DNA of 64,000 nucleotides from QHXQ01 sp963788965 (GTDB lineage Bacteria; Acidobacteriota; Blastocatellia; Pyrinomonadales; Pyrinomonadaceae). Every line of letters begins with the position of its first letter. The first letter of the stretch is position 1. Where the stretch lies: positions 806,001 to 870,000 of the forward strand of contig CAWBIK010000006.1 in assembly GCA_963788965.1 (NCBI GenBank), written 5' to 3'. The translations under genes and the position numbers were made by a program. Under the pieces are notes generated by a model. That model was not told the origin of the DNA, did not search any database, and saw only the letters and a list, made by a program, of their open reading frames with translations. Below are positions 27,922 through 36,585 of the stretch, piece by piece.

Positions 27922-28803
27922 ATGCGTAGACTTGGTTTGATGTTACTGACCGGCGCGTGCGCGCTGACTGTGATGGTGGGCGTATTGATCGGCGATCAGG
28001 CGCAAGCGCAAGGACGCAGCGAGCGCCCGATTTATGATCGACCGATCTATGCGCGGTCGTTCAGCGTCGAGGTGCTGGTGAACGGCTCGCCGCTTGAGCA
28101 GTATCCGGGGCGCGGGCGTATGTACGTCGAAGCGGTCGCGGGCGCAGAGTATGCGTTGCGGATCACGAACCCGCTGCCCGACCGTGTGGCCGTCGCGCTC
28201 GCGGTGGACGGGCTGAACACGATTGATGCGCGCCACACGTCGCCGCAGGGCGCAAGCAAGTGGGTCATTCAACCTTACGGCTCGATCACGATCTCAGGCT
28301 GGCAGATGTCTTCGACACGCGCACGTCGTTTCTACTTCACGACGGAGCGCGACTCATACGCCGCAAAAATCGGCCGCGCCGAAGACGTTGGCATCATCAC
28401 GGCCGCTTTCTTCCGCGAGCGCCGGCCCGTCTCGGTCGTCCCGCCGCCGCGCCCGCTTGAGAATGAACGGGCCGAGACAAGTAAAGATAAGAGCGACGGG
28501 CCGGCGCGTTCATCACGCGCGCAAGGGCAGGGGCGCGACCGCGCAGCCGCACCTGTACAGTCAGAGTCGGACGAATACGCGGCCACGGGGATCGGGCGTT
28601 CGGTCGATCATGACGTGCGCTGGACGCAGATGGACTTGGAAGATCGGCCCGCGACCATCGTGTCGCTGCGCTACGAGTATCGCCCGGCGCTCGTCCGTCT
28701 CGGCATCCTGCCGCGCCCACCGCAGTACCCAACGCCCGATCCGTTGCCCCGACGCGAGCGCGCACGCGGCTTTCGGCCGGATCAGTTCTGCCCTGAGCCT
28801 TAA
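27922..28803 (+). CDS. exported protein of unknown function
   Basis: 293 residues with a signal peptide ('GVLIGDQAQAQG', cleaved near residue 31). The mature part begins with a beta-rich region ('SFSVEVLVNGSPLEQYPGRG', 'YVEAVAGAEYALRITNPL', 'VALAVDGLNTIDARHTSP'), which resembles secreted beta-sandwich domains with a W-containing 'TISGWQMSSTRARRFYF' strand. A basic, low-complexity tail follows. I do not recognise the family with certainty. A GGAG-like site (ATAGGAG) lies upstream. Confidence 0.6.
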   Translation: MRRLGLMLLTGACALTVMVGVLIGDQAQAQGRSERPIYDRPIYARSFSVEVLVNGSPLEQYPGRGRMYVEAVAGAEYALRITNPLPDRVAVALAVDGLNTIDARHTSPQGASKWVIQPYGSITISGWQMSSTRARRFYFTTERDSYAAKIGRAEDVGIITAAFFRERRPVSVVPPPRPLENERAETSKDKSDGPARSSRAQGQGRDRAAAPVQSESDEYAATGIGRSVDHDVRWTQMDLEDRPATIVSLRYEYRPALVRLGILPRPPQYPTPDPLPRRERARGFRPDQFCPEP

Positions 28804-28900
28804 TGATCAGGCACATTCGGTGTCGGATTGAAGATGGAACGAATGCGGCGGGCTGGTGTCTAAGCGCAGGTCTGCATCTTGCGGGCAGGAGGAAACAGCC

Positions 28901-29485
28901 GTGGCCCGATTTACCCACTCACTCGATCACGTGCGCGTCGCCGCACCCTGTAGCGCCGGTTGGGAACGCATGACCGGCAACGAACGCGTGCGCTTTTGTG
29001 ATCAATGCAACCTGAACGTCTATAACTTGTCGGCGCTGACGCGCCCGGAAGCCGAGCGGCTGATCATGTCCACGGAAGGCCGCCTGTGTGTGCGCTTCTA
29101 CCGGCGCGCGGACGGCACGATCCTGACGCGCAACTGTCCCGTCGGGTTGAGCGCCCTCAAGCGTCGCGTCGCGCATGTAGCGAGCAGCGTATTGACGGCC
29201 GTGTTGAGCTTCTGCGCGAGCGTCGGTCTGTATTCAACCATCGCTGTGCGCGAAGAACCGATCCCGCCGATGATGGAGACGATGCCGTATGAAGAGACGC
29301 CGGCCGAAAGTTGTTTGCCCTTCAACGGCCCGGTCGCAGTGACAGGCACGTTGGCCGTTGAAGCGCAGGGCGAGTGGGTAGGTGGCAAGCCCATCTATCC
29401 TGTGATGGGCGCAAGCGTAAGGGAGACTGACGCTTACGTTCGTGCCTTTAGTCCTGTTGCGCCGCACGCGACGGCGAAGCACTAA
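28901..29485 (+). CDS. conserved CxxC protein with one transmembrane helix
   Basis: The GTG at 28901 is the likely start because AGGAGG lies about 8 bases upstream, giving 194 residues. A cysteine-rich cytoplasmic head ('APCSAGWERM', 'VRFCDQCNLNVYNLSALTR') carries a CxxC plus 'GRLCVRFYRRADGTILTRNC'. This is a small zinc- or cluster-binding module I have seen in acidobacterial unknown proteins. A hydrophobic helix (about residues 92-112) precedes a periplasmic proline/glutamate-rich tail. Function unknown. Confidence 0.65.
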   Translation: MARFTHSLDHVRVAAPCSAGWERMTGNERVRFCDQCNLNVYNLSALTRPEAERLIMSTEGRLCVRFYRRADGTILTRNCPVGLSALKRRVAHVASSVLTAVLSFCASVGLYSTIAVREEPIPPMMETMPYEETPAESCLPFNGPVAVTGTLAVEAQGEWVGGKPIYPVMGASVRETDAYVRAFSPVAPHATAKH

Positions 29486-31004
29486 CGCTGCCGCCGCAGG
29501 TCTGCCGTATAGAGTTGTTTGTAGGCGCGATAGTTGGCCAGCACCTTGAAGGCGTAATCCTTGCTTTCGGCAAACCCGACCTCGGCGGCAAAGACGCCGT
29601 TGTCTTTCTGCACGGCGCGCTCGACCCAGCGCACCACGTTATCTTCGCCACCGTTATAAGAGGCCGCCACAGCTTCGGGCAGGTGCGGGAACATGCGCCC
29701 AAGCGCGGCCAGATATTCGACGCCGATGGGGATGTTCACCTCCGGGCGATAGAGATCATCTTCGGTCGCTTTGGGCTGCCCCGCCGCCGCGCCGTACTTC
29801 GCCACCGCGTCCATCGTCAACTGCAACAGCCCGCGCGCGCCCGCCTGCGAACGCGCCCGCGGATTGAAACTGCTCTCCTGCTTCATAATCGACAGCACGA
29901 AGCGCGGATCGACATCGCGCCCCTTAACAGCGCGCAGAATAAGCTCGCGGTGCGGCACAGGATAAGCACCGGCCGTGTTGTTAATCTCGCTGTTCACGGT
30001 TGCGTTGCGTGTCGCCGCCGCACGTTTATAAGCTCCGCCTAAGCCTTGCAAATGCTCTGTGGCCTGCGCGCCGTAGTAAGAGGCGGCCCGGTCGTTGATG
30101 GCTTGATAAGCCGCGGCCGCTGCGGCCGTCTGCTGCATGCGTTCGAGACTGTAGGCGCGCAAGTATGCGACCTCGTCTCTGTTCGTCTGCACGCCGGACT
30201 GCAAGGTCAGTGCGCGCAGTTCGTCGGCCGCGCGCACGGCCGCAGACCAATCGCTGCCCGCTACGTCTAAGCGCAGCCGTGCGAAGAGTGCGTTGGTGTC
30301 TGTTGCCGTGCCCTTGTATTTGTCGCGCGTGAATGTGATCCAGCGGATCGCTTCGCCGGCTGACGGGCTTCGCGGTAACTGTCAATCGCATTCAGATACG
30401 CGACCTCGACGCGTTCGCCTTGCGGGTACTGGTTCGCATAAGCGATGTACTGTGCGGCGGCGTCGGCCGGGCGACCGAGACGCAAGACCGTCGCGGCGAT
30501 GTAATAGAAACCTTCGCGTCCTTCTTTCTGGCGCGCGAACTCGCGCCCCAAACGCTCGAAGAAGGGCAGCGCCTCACCGTAACGACGCTCTTGATAAAAC
30601 GTGCGCCCCATGCCGAAGAGTGCGGCCGGCACGTTCGTGTCCGACGGGTAGCGAGCGATGAGCGCCTGCCAATGTGCGCGCGCTTCGGCGAAGGCGCGGT
30701 TGGCTTGATAGACGGCCGCGCGGCGCATGTGCTCCGGCGGCGCGAGTTGTGCGAGTGCGCCGTCGATGCCGCGTCGCTGACTGTCGAGTTGGCGCGCGGT
30801 AGCGAGCGCATCGTCGCCCTGATCGGCCGGCGCAAACGACGGCTCAATAAAAAGTTCGCTCACAGGCGCGCTCGTGTGCGCCGGGGCGACGGCGGGCGCG
30901 CTCATATGTGTGCAGGCGTTGGGCAGGACGGAGAGTCCCGCGAGCAATAGATAAGAGATTAGTGCCAGCATGTTTTGTTTACGATGCAGGTGTCGTTGGC
31001 GCAT
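29482..31004 (-). CDS. lytic transglycosylase with TPR-like N-terminus, frame broken
   Basis: An Slt70-type murein lyase. The ATG at 31004 begins a lipoprotein-like signal ('LLLAGLSVLPNAC'). A long helical TPR-like superhelix follows ('AAVYQANRAFAEARAHWQAL', 'GMGRTFYQERRYGEALPFF'). The frame slips near 30354 (one G missing in CCGGC(G)GAAG). The SLT domain has the catalytic Glu in 'FVLSIMKQESSFNPRARSQA', then 'GARGLLQLTMDAVAKYG' and 'AASYNGGEDNVVRWV'. It should cleave peptidoglycan glycan strands in the periplasm. It overlaps the previous gene end by 4 bases on the other strand. Confidence 0.87.
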
Positions 31005-31157
31005 CGTGTTCGTGTGCTGTGATGCGAGCGCGGCGTGTCCGGGTGTATGCAAAAAAGGGGCGGGTTGCGTTGAACACGACGGAGAGAGGGAACGACCGGC
31101 TGAGTCGTGTGCTGTCTGAACGTGTGCGCGCACGGTTTCAGCCGGTCAAAGAACAAG

Positions 31158-31310
31158 TTAGATGTTGCTACCGCACGTCGGGCAGCCGCAATCACAATCG
31201 ATAGTCACAGTGCCGCCCTTGCCTTCGCAGTAGGCGCTGCAATACTTGCTGCCCTCGTCCGCCGGACAAGTGCAACTCGCATTGGCACACTTCTTTTGTT
31301 CGTCCGCCAT
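31158..31310 (-). CDS. bacterial metallothionein, 50 residues
   Basis: A short gene with an AAGGAGA ribosome binding site 8 bases before its ATG. The product has ten cysteines in 50 residues: 'KKCANASCTCPADEG', 'KYCSAYCEGKGG' and 'CDCGCPTCGSN'. This matches the layout of bacterial SmtA/BmtA metallothioneins (CxxxxCxC, then YCSxxC, then a C-terminal cluster), which bind zinc, cadmium or copper in a cytoplasmic metal-thiolate cluster. The usual histidine is absent. It lies between the lytic transglycosylase and osmC on the same strand. Confidence 0.85.
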   Translation of the reverse strand: MADEQKKCANASCTCPADEGSKYCSAYCEGKGGTVTIDCDCGCPTCGSNI

Positions 31311-31398
31311 GTCTTGACTCTCCTTGAAATAGTGGGTTGACGCTCAGGCGTTATTCTACCAGCAACGGGTTGAGCCGACACGTCAATTCGCGCGTGCT

Positions 31399-31839
31399 TC
31401 AACTAGCAGGCACGGCTTCATCTGCGACGATCTCATAGCTCGACACGATCTCGGCCGCAGGTCGCAGTGTCGCCGCAACGCTGCAATACTTCTCCTCGGA
31501 TAATTGAATCGCCTGCGCGACCGCTTTCTCCGACAAGTTGTGCCCGCGCAAGATGTGCCGCACTTCGAGGCGCGTGTAGGCGCGTGGGTGTTCAGCCCGG
31601 CGCTCGCCGCGAACTTCGATGTGATAGCCGGTCACGCGCTCGCGCTTCTTGCGCAGGATCGATATCACGTCTACGCCCGTGCAACTGCCGAGCGCCAGCA
31701 GCAACAACTCCATCGGCGTCGCCGCGCTATTGCGTTGCGAGTTCGTCTCGATGGCGAGCGCGTGCCCACTCGGACTAATGCCGACGAACAGGTCGTCGCC
31801 CGCGTAATGGATGACAGCTTGCGTGTTTTTCGCGTCCAT
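31399..31839 (-). CDS. OsmC/Ohr family protein
   Basis: 146 residues of the OsmC-like thiol peroxidase fold: 'PMELLLLALGSCTGVDVISIL' contains the first redox cysteine. The second Cys is in 'LSEEKYCSVAATLRPAAEI'. This is the YhfA-like branch of the family rather than Ohr. It may reduce organic hydroperoxides, though many members are uncharacterised. Likely an independent transcription unit 88 bases upstream of the metallothionein gene. Confidence 0.88.
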   Translation of the reverse strand: MDAKNTQAVIHYAGDDLFVGISPSGHALAIETNSQRNSAATPMELLLLALGSCTGVDVISILRKKRERVTGYHIEVRGERRAEHPRAYTRLEVRHILRGHNLSEKAVAQAIQLSEEKYCSVAATLRPAAEIVSSYEIVADEAVPAS

Positions 31840-32286
31840 CTATTTCGATTTCCTTTCCGTGTCGGGCAGCATAACACGCCCTTGCGCCCGCCCGTGTGCA
31901 TACGAATTGCCTTACAAATAGCGCGTGACGCGGCAGCACGCGCCAACGCCTGCGAAACTGCGGTTAACAGCGAAATTCGCTGTGACTCCGCATGATACGC
32001 AAAAGGGTACGGCGTGCATGAAGTCTGTACAACTGCGCGCGTTAGCGGCTGTCGTTTTGACCGGCCGGCGAAATTAAACGGCAACCTATGCGTCTGACAC
32101 TTGAATCACACAACAGCCAAAGCGGCTCAACAGCGCGAGCCACTAAAAAGTTCGACACCTCTCCCTGTTGTCAGCGAACAACTTCCCCCCGAAGCAACGA
32201 ACCACGGGACTGCGCCGATGCGCCGTCTAGAGCAAGCGCGCCGGCCGGTGTTTAGCGTTAACCAGTAAAGATGGAGGGCAGTAGTT
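31840..32286. other. gene-free stretch between divergent genes
   Basis: 447 bases separating osmC (minus) from the glycine-zipper gene (plus). It should carry both promoters. A 13-bp palindrome AGCGAA-A-TTCGCT is at 31969-31981. GGAGGG at 32273-32278 is the ribosome binding site of the gene at 32287. I see no RNA gene or convincing promoter hexamers. Confidence 0.4.
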
Positions 32287-33879
32287 ATGTATCGCATCAG
32301 ACAAACAATCTCCTTAGTGTTACTACTCGCGCTAGTGAGCGTGGGGCTGACCGCACAGGCGCAGAGACGTGCGCCGCGCCTCGGCAACTACCAGATCGAT
32401 CAGCTGATCCGCAACGTCGAGACAGGCACGGAGCGTTTCCGCCTCAGCCTCGACAACGCGCTCAACAACAGTCGCGTCGGCAACACGCGGCGCGCGGACA
32501 ACGTCAATACATACGTCAGCGATTACCAGACGGCGGTTAGTCAACTGCGCGCCCGCTTCAACAATCGCACGTTGCGTGCGGCCGATGTGCAACTCGTGCT
32601 TGACCGCGCGATGCTCATCAACAATTTCATGAACCGCCGGCAACAGTTAGACACGCAGGCGGCGAACGATTGGGCCAACCTGCGCACGCAGTTGACCGCA
32701 CTAGCTAACGCCTACAACATCAACTGGCAGCCGGGTTCGTTGGCGCAGGACACGATCAATAATCCGTCCTATCCGGTGGACAATCCGCCCTACAACAACA
32801 ATCAACCCTACGGCGTAGAGGCGATGCTGACCGGCACGTTCCGCCTCGACCGCACGCAGAGCAACAACGCGCGCACACAGGCCAAACAGGCCGCGCGCAA
32901 CCTGCCTTATCGTAATCGCCAGCAAGTCATCAACGATCTGATGACGCGGCTCGAAGCGCCCGACGCGCTCGCCATTGAGCGCCGCGGCCGTAGCGTCACC
33001 ATCGCGTCGTCGCGCGCGCCGCAGATCACCTTTGAGGCCGACGGCCGCCAACGCACCGAAACCACGGCCAGCGGTCGTAGCGTCCGCGCCGTCGCTTCGC
33101 TCATCGGCGATCAACTGACCGTCACCACCAGCGGCGACCGCAACAGCGATTTCACTGCCACCTTCGATCCGGCCGACAACGGCCGCACGCTCTACGTGAC
33201 GCGTCGTATCTCGGACATCAACCTGACCCAGCCCGTCGTCGTCCGCAGCGTCTACACGCGCACTTCGGACGTGGCGCAGTTCGACATCTACAACGGCGGC
33301 ACGTCGCCCTACGGCACAACGGGCAGCGTCAACACGTCCAACGACGTGTTCGTCATCCCGAACAACCTGACGCTCGTCGCCGTGCTCAACAACGACCTGA
33401 CCACGCGCGCCACACGCGAAGGCGACCGCTTCACGTTGACCGTGCGCGACCCGGCGCAGTATGACGGCGCGACCATCGAAGGCACAGTCGGCCGCGTGGA
33501 GCGTTCGGGTCGCATCACGGGTCGTTCGCAGTTGGCCATGAACTTCGACACCATCCGCCTGCGCGACGGGCGCAGTTATCGCTTCTCCGGTTTGATCGAT
33601 AGCGTGCGGACTGCCAACGGCGAGAACGTGCGGATCGACAACGAAGGCACGGTGCAGGACAGCGACAGCCGTGGCCAGACGACCGCGCAACGGGCCGCCA
33701 TCGGTACGGCGGTCGGCGCGATCATCGGCGCAATCGCGGGCGGCGGTAAGGGCGCGGCTATCGGCGCGGTCCTCGGCGCGGGCGGCGGCGCAGGCTCAGT
33801 CTACGTGCAAGGCGCGGACGATCTGGAACTGCGCACCGGCACGGAACTGACCATCCGTTCCAGCGCGCCCAACAGATAA
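32287..33879 (+). CDS. exported protein with C-terminal glycine zipper
   Basis: 530 residues. The signal peptide ('VLLLALVSVGLTAQAQ', cleaved near residue 26) is followed by a helical region rich in Asn and Arg ('NVETGTERFRLSLDNALNNS'). A repeated proline/asparagine stretch (YPVDNPPYNNNQPYG) leads into a beta-rich middle. The C-terminal glycine zipper has the alternating small-residue pattern 'AIGTAVGAIIGAIAGG', as in envelope Gly-zipper proteins. It probably sits in the periplasm or outer membrane; I cannot name a function. GGAGGG supports the ATG. Confidence 0.7.
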   Translation: MYRIRQTISLVLLLALVSVGLTAQAQRRAPRLGNYQIDQLIRNVETGTERFRLSLDNALNNSRVGNTRRADNVNTYVSDYQTAVSQLRARFNNRTLRAADVQLVLDRAMLINNFMNRRQQLDTQAANDWANLRTQLTALANAYNINWQPGSLAQDTINNPSYPVDNPPYNNNQPYGVEAMLTGTFRLDRTQSNNARTQAKQAARNLPYRNRQQVINDLMTRLEAPDALAIERRGRSVTIASSRAPQITFEADGRQRTETTASGRSVRAVASLIGDQLTVTTSGDRNSDFTATFDPADNGRTLYVTRRISDINLTQPVVVRSVYTRTSDVAQFDIYNGGTSPYGTTGSVNTSNDVFVIPNNLTLVAVLNNDLTTRATREGDRFTLTVRDPAQYDGATIEGTVGRVERSGRITGRSQLAMNFDTIRLRDGRSYRFSGLIDSVRTANGENVRIDNEGTVQDSDSRGQTTAQRAAIGTAVGAIIGAIAGGGKGAAIGAVLGAGGGAGSVYVQGADDLELRTGTELTIRSSAPNR

Positions 33880-33960
33880 ACGCGCGCAGCAAGGACACGC
33901 GACAGACGTGAATAGCACGCAAGCTGTCGCGTCATACGCCGACGCATAACCTACGTAGAG

Positions 33961-34012
33961 CGGGCCGCGGAAATTTCGTGATGATTTAGGTTCACGAAAT
34001 TTCCGCGGCCCG
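33961..34012. terminator. 21-bp perfect hairpin
   Basis: The arm at 33961-33981 (CGGGCCGCGGAAATTTCGTG plus A) is perfectly complementary to 33992-34012, with a 10-nt loop. No run of T follows. It lies 81 bases after the glycine-zipper gene and 38 bases before the next gene, in a position for transcription termination or RNA end protection. Confidence 0.6.
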
Positions 34013-34050
34013 TCTGCGTTTATACAAGGCGGTGGGGTAAAATCCTCGCC

Positions 34051-34917
34051 ATGTCCCGCGCGCAACCCGCCCGATACGAGCCGACTCTGCCCGCAGAGAT
34101 CGAGGCTTACCGCGACCGCATGTGGCAACGCGAGCCTGAAGCGCGCGTCGAGACGGCCGCCGAGGCCGAGCGCCTGATCGAGCGCGTCGGCTTCTGCGCC
34201 GCGATGACGGACGCGCGCCGCCCCGGCCCATCGCTCTACGTCGCCGTCTGCGGCCGGCGCGATGCCTTCATGCCGCGCAACGTCCAGAAAGACCCTGAGA
34301 GCAGCCTAACGTGGCGCATTAAAGATGAAGTGATGCAGCGCGGGCGCGTCTATTATGCGAAACTCGCAAAGGCGCGCACGTTGTTCGTCGCGCCGCGCCT
34401 CGTGCCATACTTCAACGCGCTCTGGGGCATCACGCGTCGCGCCGAGAAGGCACACTTGTCGGCCGAGGCACAGACGGTTCTGAAAGTGCTCAGGCGCGAA
34501 TGGGAATTGGCGTCGTCCGACTTGCGCCGCGCCGCACACATCGGCGAACGCGCGGTGCTAACGCGGGCGCTCGACGAGTTGCAGCGCACGTTAAAGGTCG
34601 TGCCCTGCGACGTGCTTTATGAACCGTGGTTCACTTACATCTGGATGCCCGCAGAGGCGCGCTTCGCGGCGGAGTTATCAATCAAGGTCGCGCGTGACGT
34701 TGCGCTACGCGAAGTGGCGCGCGCATATCTCGTCGGTGCTGGTCAGACCGCGCGCGGCGAGTTGGCTCGTGTGACCGGCCTCACGCGGCCTGAAGCCGGC
34801 CGCGGCAATCAACAACTCGTCGCCGAAGGCTTCGCCGAACGACTCGATACAGGCGTGTACCGTTTGGCGGACATCGAACGCCGCTTAACTAAGATGGCAT
34901 TGAACGAAGGGAAGTGA
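34051..34917 (+). CDS. AlkZ-related winged-helix protein
   Basis: 288 residues. The string 'DAFMPRNVQKDPESSLTWR' followed by 'YYAKLAKARTLFVAPRLVPYF', and the C-terminal 'GQTARGELARVTGLTRPEAG' helix-turn-helix, resemble proteins called AlkZ-related (winged-helix DNA glycosylase-like). The catalytic QxQ or QxD of true AlkZ/YcaQ glycosylases is not obvious, so a repair role is only a guess. It is preceded by a perfect hairpin and followed by a 26-bp inverted repeat, as a single-gene unit. Confidence 0.55.
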   Translation: MSRAQPARYEPTLPAEIEAYRDRMWQREPEARVETAAEAERLIERVGFCAAMTDARRPGPSLYVAVCGRRDAFMPRNVQKDPESSLTWRIKDEVMQRGRVYYAKLAKARTLFVAPRLVPYFNALWGITRRAEKAHLSAEAQTVLKVLRREWELASSDLRRAAHIGERAVLTRALDELQRTLKVVPCDVLYEPWFTYIWMPAEARFAAELSIKVARDVALREVARAYLVGAGQTARGELARVTGLTRPEAGRGNQQLVAEGFAERLDTGVYRLADIERRLTKMALNEGK

Positions 34918-34925
34918 TGAACGAG

Positions 34926-34984
34926 GAATGACTGCATGATGAATGAAAGACACGCGTGGTCTTCCATGCATCATGCAATCATTC
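34926..34984. repeat. 26-bp inverted repeat, ATGATGAATGA type
   Basis: The arm at 34926-34951 (GAATGACTGCATGATGAATG and AAAGAC) pairs with 34959-34984 with three mismatches around a 7-nt loop, just after the AlkZ-related gene. It shares words with the elements at 958-1012 and 6870-6967. Confidence 0.65.
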
Positions 34985-35087
34985 ATCGTGCATCATTATC
35001 TTTTGAACTTTCTCTTTGTGTCTGCGTGACATTGTGGTTGATAATGCGTCAGTGGCACATAAGCCGCAAACGACAGCAGGAGCGATG

Positions 35088-36097
35088 ATGAGAGAAGACA
35101 GGCGAAAGCGGATTAACAGGCGTCTGACGGCGTGGGCCTGCGCGTTGCTCTTGCTCGCGGCCGTATGCGTGCCGGCCCCGCGCAGAAAGATGCCGAGCAG
35201 GGCGACGGGGCTGCGGCCGCACGCGCACGGCGCAACGACGCACGCGGCAGTGTCCGCTCGGTCACGATCCCCGTGACGATCACGCGGCGCGGGACTGACA
35301 TGATGCGCGAAGAGATGCAACTGCTCGAACTGGTCGTGCAGGAAGACGGCGAGGCGCAGGAGATACTCTCGGCGCGCGGACAAGACCGTGCGCCGCTCGC
35401 GCTCGCCATACTGTTACAGGATGATCTGGCCTCGTCGGTCGGCAACGAGCTAAAGGTGCTCACGTCGTTCATTCGCGGGCTGCCCGCCGGGTCGCGCGTG
35501 ATGATCGGTTATCTGCGGGCCGGCTCGTTGCAAGTCAAACAACGCTTCACAACCGATCTCGAACGCGCGGTCAAGGCTCTACGCATCCCGACCGGGTCGC
35601 CCTTCGCCGCGCCTTACAATCCTTACGTCGAACTAGTGGACGCGCTCAAGCGGTTCGAGTCGTTGCCGACGGGCCGGCGCGCAGTGCTGCTCGTCTCGGA
35701 CGGCGTGGACGTGTCGCGCGGCCTCGATGGTTCATCGCCGGGTCAGAGTCTCGACTTGCAACGGGCGATTAACGAAGCGCAACGGCGGGCCACGGCCGTC
35801 TATTCGATCTACTCGCCGACGGCGTTGACCTCGAACGGCAACTTCATCCTCGTCGGCAACGGGCAAGGCTCGCTCAAGCGCCTGAGCGACGAGACAGGCG
35901 GGCGCGCTTTCTATCAGGGCACGGGCGCGCCAGTCAGCTTCGATCCGTTTCTGCGCGAGCTTGGCGGGCTGCTCAGCCGGCAAGTCGCCCTCACCTATCT
36001 CTCGACGCACACGAGCAAAGATTTTCATCGCATCAAGATTCAGACCGCCCAGACCGACGTGCATCTCATGTATCCGACCGGCTACACGCCCAAGTAG
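35088..36097 (+). CDS. exported VWFA-related protein, frame broken after the signal
   Basis: The ATG at 35088, with AGGAG 5 bases upstream, starts a signal peptide ('WACALLLLAAVCVPAP'). The frame slips near 35170-35180 (one base missing in GCCGGCCCC). The rest is a von Willebrand A-type domain of the acidobacterial 'VWFA-related' group: 'LALAILLQDDLASSVGNELK', 'GRRAVLLVSDGVDVSRGLDG' and 'GGRAFYQGTG', ending with 'YLSTHTSKDFHRIKI'. The first metal-site motif is changed from DxSxS to DDLAS. Function unknown; extracytoplasmic. Confidence 0.8.
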
Positions 36098-36153
36098 CGC
36101 GAGCGGGTCAGCGCGCAACGGCCACTATAGTTAGACGAAGACTGCAAACGATG

Positions 36154-36181
36154 AAGGGCGACCGTGAGTACGGTCGCCCTT
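36154..36181. terminator. 12-bp perfect hairpin terminator
   Basis: AAGGGCGACCGT, loop GAGT, ACGGTCGCCCTT. It lies between the end of the VWFA gene (plus) and the 3' end of tRNA-His (minus), and could terminate both. There is no strong U-tract on either side. Confidence 0.75.
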
Positions 36182-36197
36182 GCAAACGTTTATCGAA

Positions 36198-36271
36198 GGC
36201 GGCTAGAGGGATTTGAACCCTCGATCTCCTGATCCACAGTCAGGCGCTTTAACCACTAAGCTATAGCCGCC
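36198..36271 (-). tRNA. tRNA-His (GTG)
   Basis: A full cloverleaf on the minus strand. The anticodon stem CCTGA/TCAGG closes the loop CTGTGGA, so the anticodon is GTG. The acceptor pairs GCGGCTA with TAGCCGC and has the extra G at position -1 opposite C73, the identity mark of tRNA-His. The T-loop TTCAAAT is normal. CCA is not encoded. Confidence 0.96.
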
Positions 36272-36358
36272 ACACACCAACTCTGACAGCGTGATTGACA
36301 CATCATACTGAAGCGCGTTACACGCTGACAAGTGCGCTACACGTTGAGTCGTGGCACA

Positions 36359-36431
36359 TACCCCCGGCTGGACTCGAACCAGCGACCCTCTGCTTAGAAG
36401 GCAGATGCTCTATCCACTGAGCTACGGGAGC
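36359..36431 (-). tRNA. tRNA-Arg (TCT)
   Basis: A complete cloverleaf: acceptor GCTCCCG pairs with CGGGGGT (two G-T wobbles). The anticodon stem TCTGC/GCAGA closes loop CTTCTAA, anticodon TCT (AGA codon). The T-loop TTCGAGT is standard; discriminator A73. It lies 87 bases upstream of tRNA-His on the same strand, so both may be one transcript. Confidence 0.95.
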
Positions 36432-36585
36432 AATCGCGCGTGCGCCGACGATGTTAGCACGTGCCCGGACTTCAGCGTCAACCGCAGGTGCAGCACCGGT
36501 ACTTGCGGCATCTGTTGGCTGGAAAAGGTGGCGGCAGCATGAGGTGAGTGTGATAGATTGCCCGTCAGCAACTTGAGGTCAAGAT

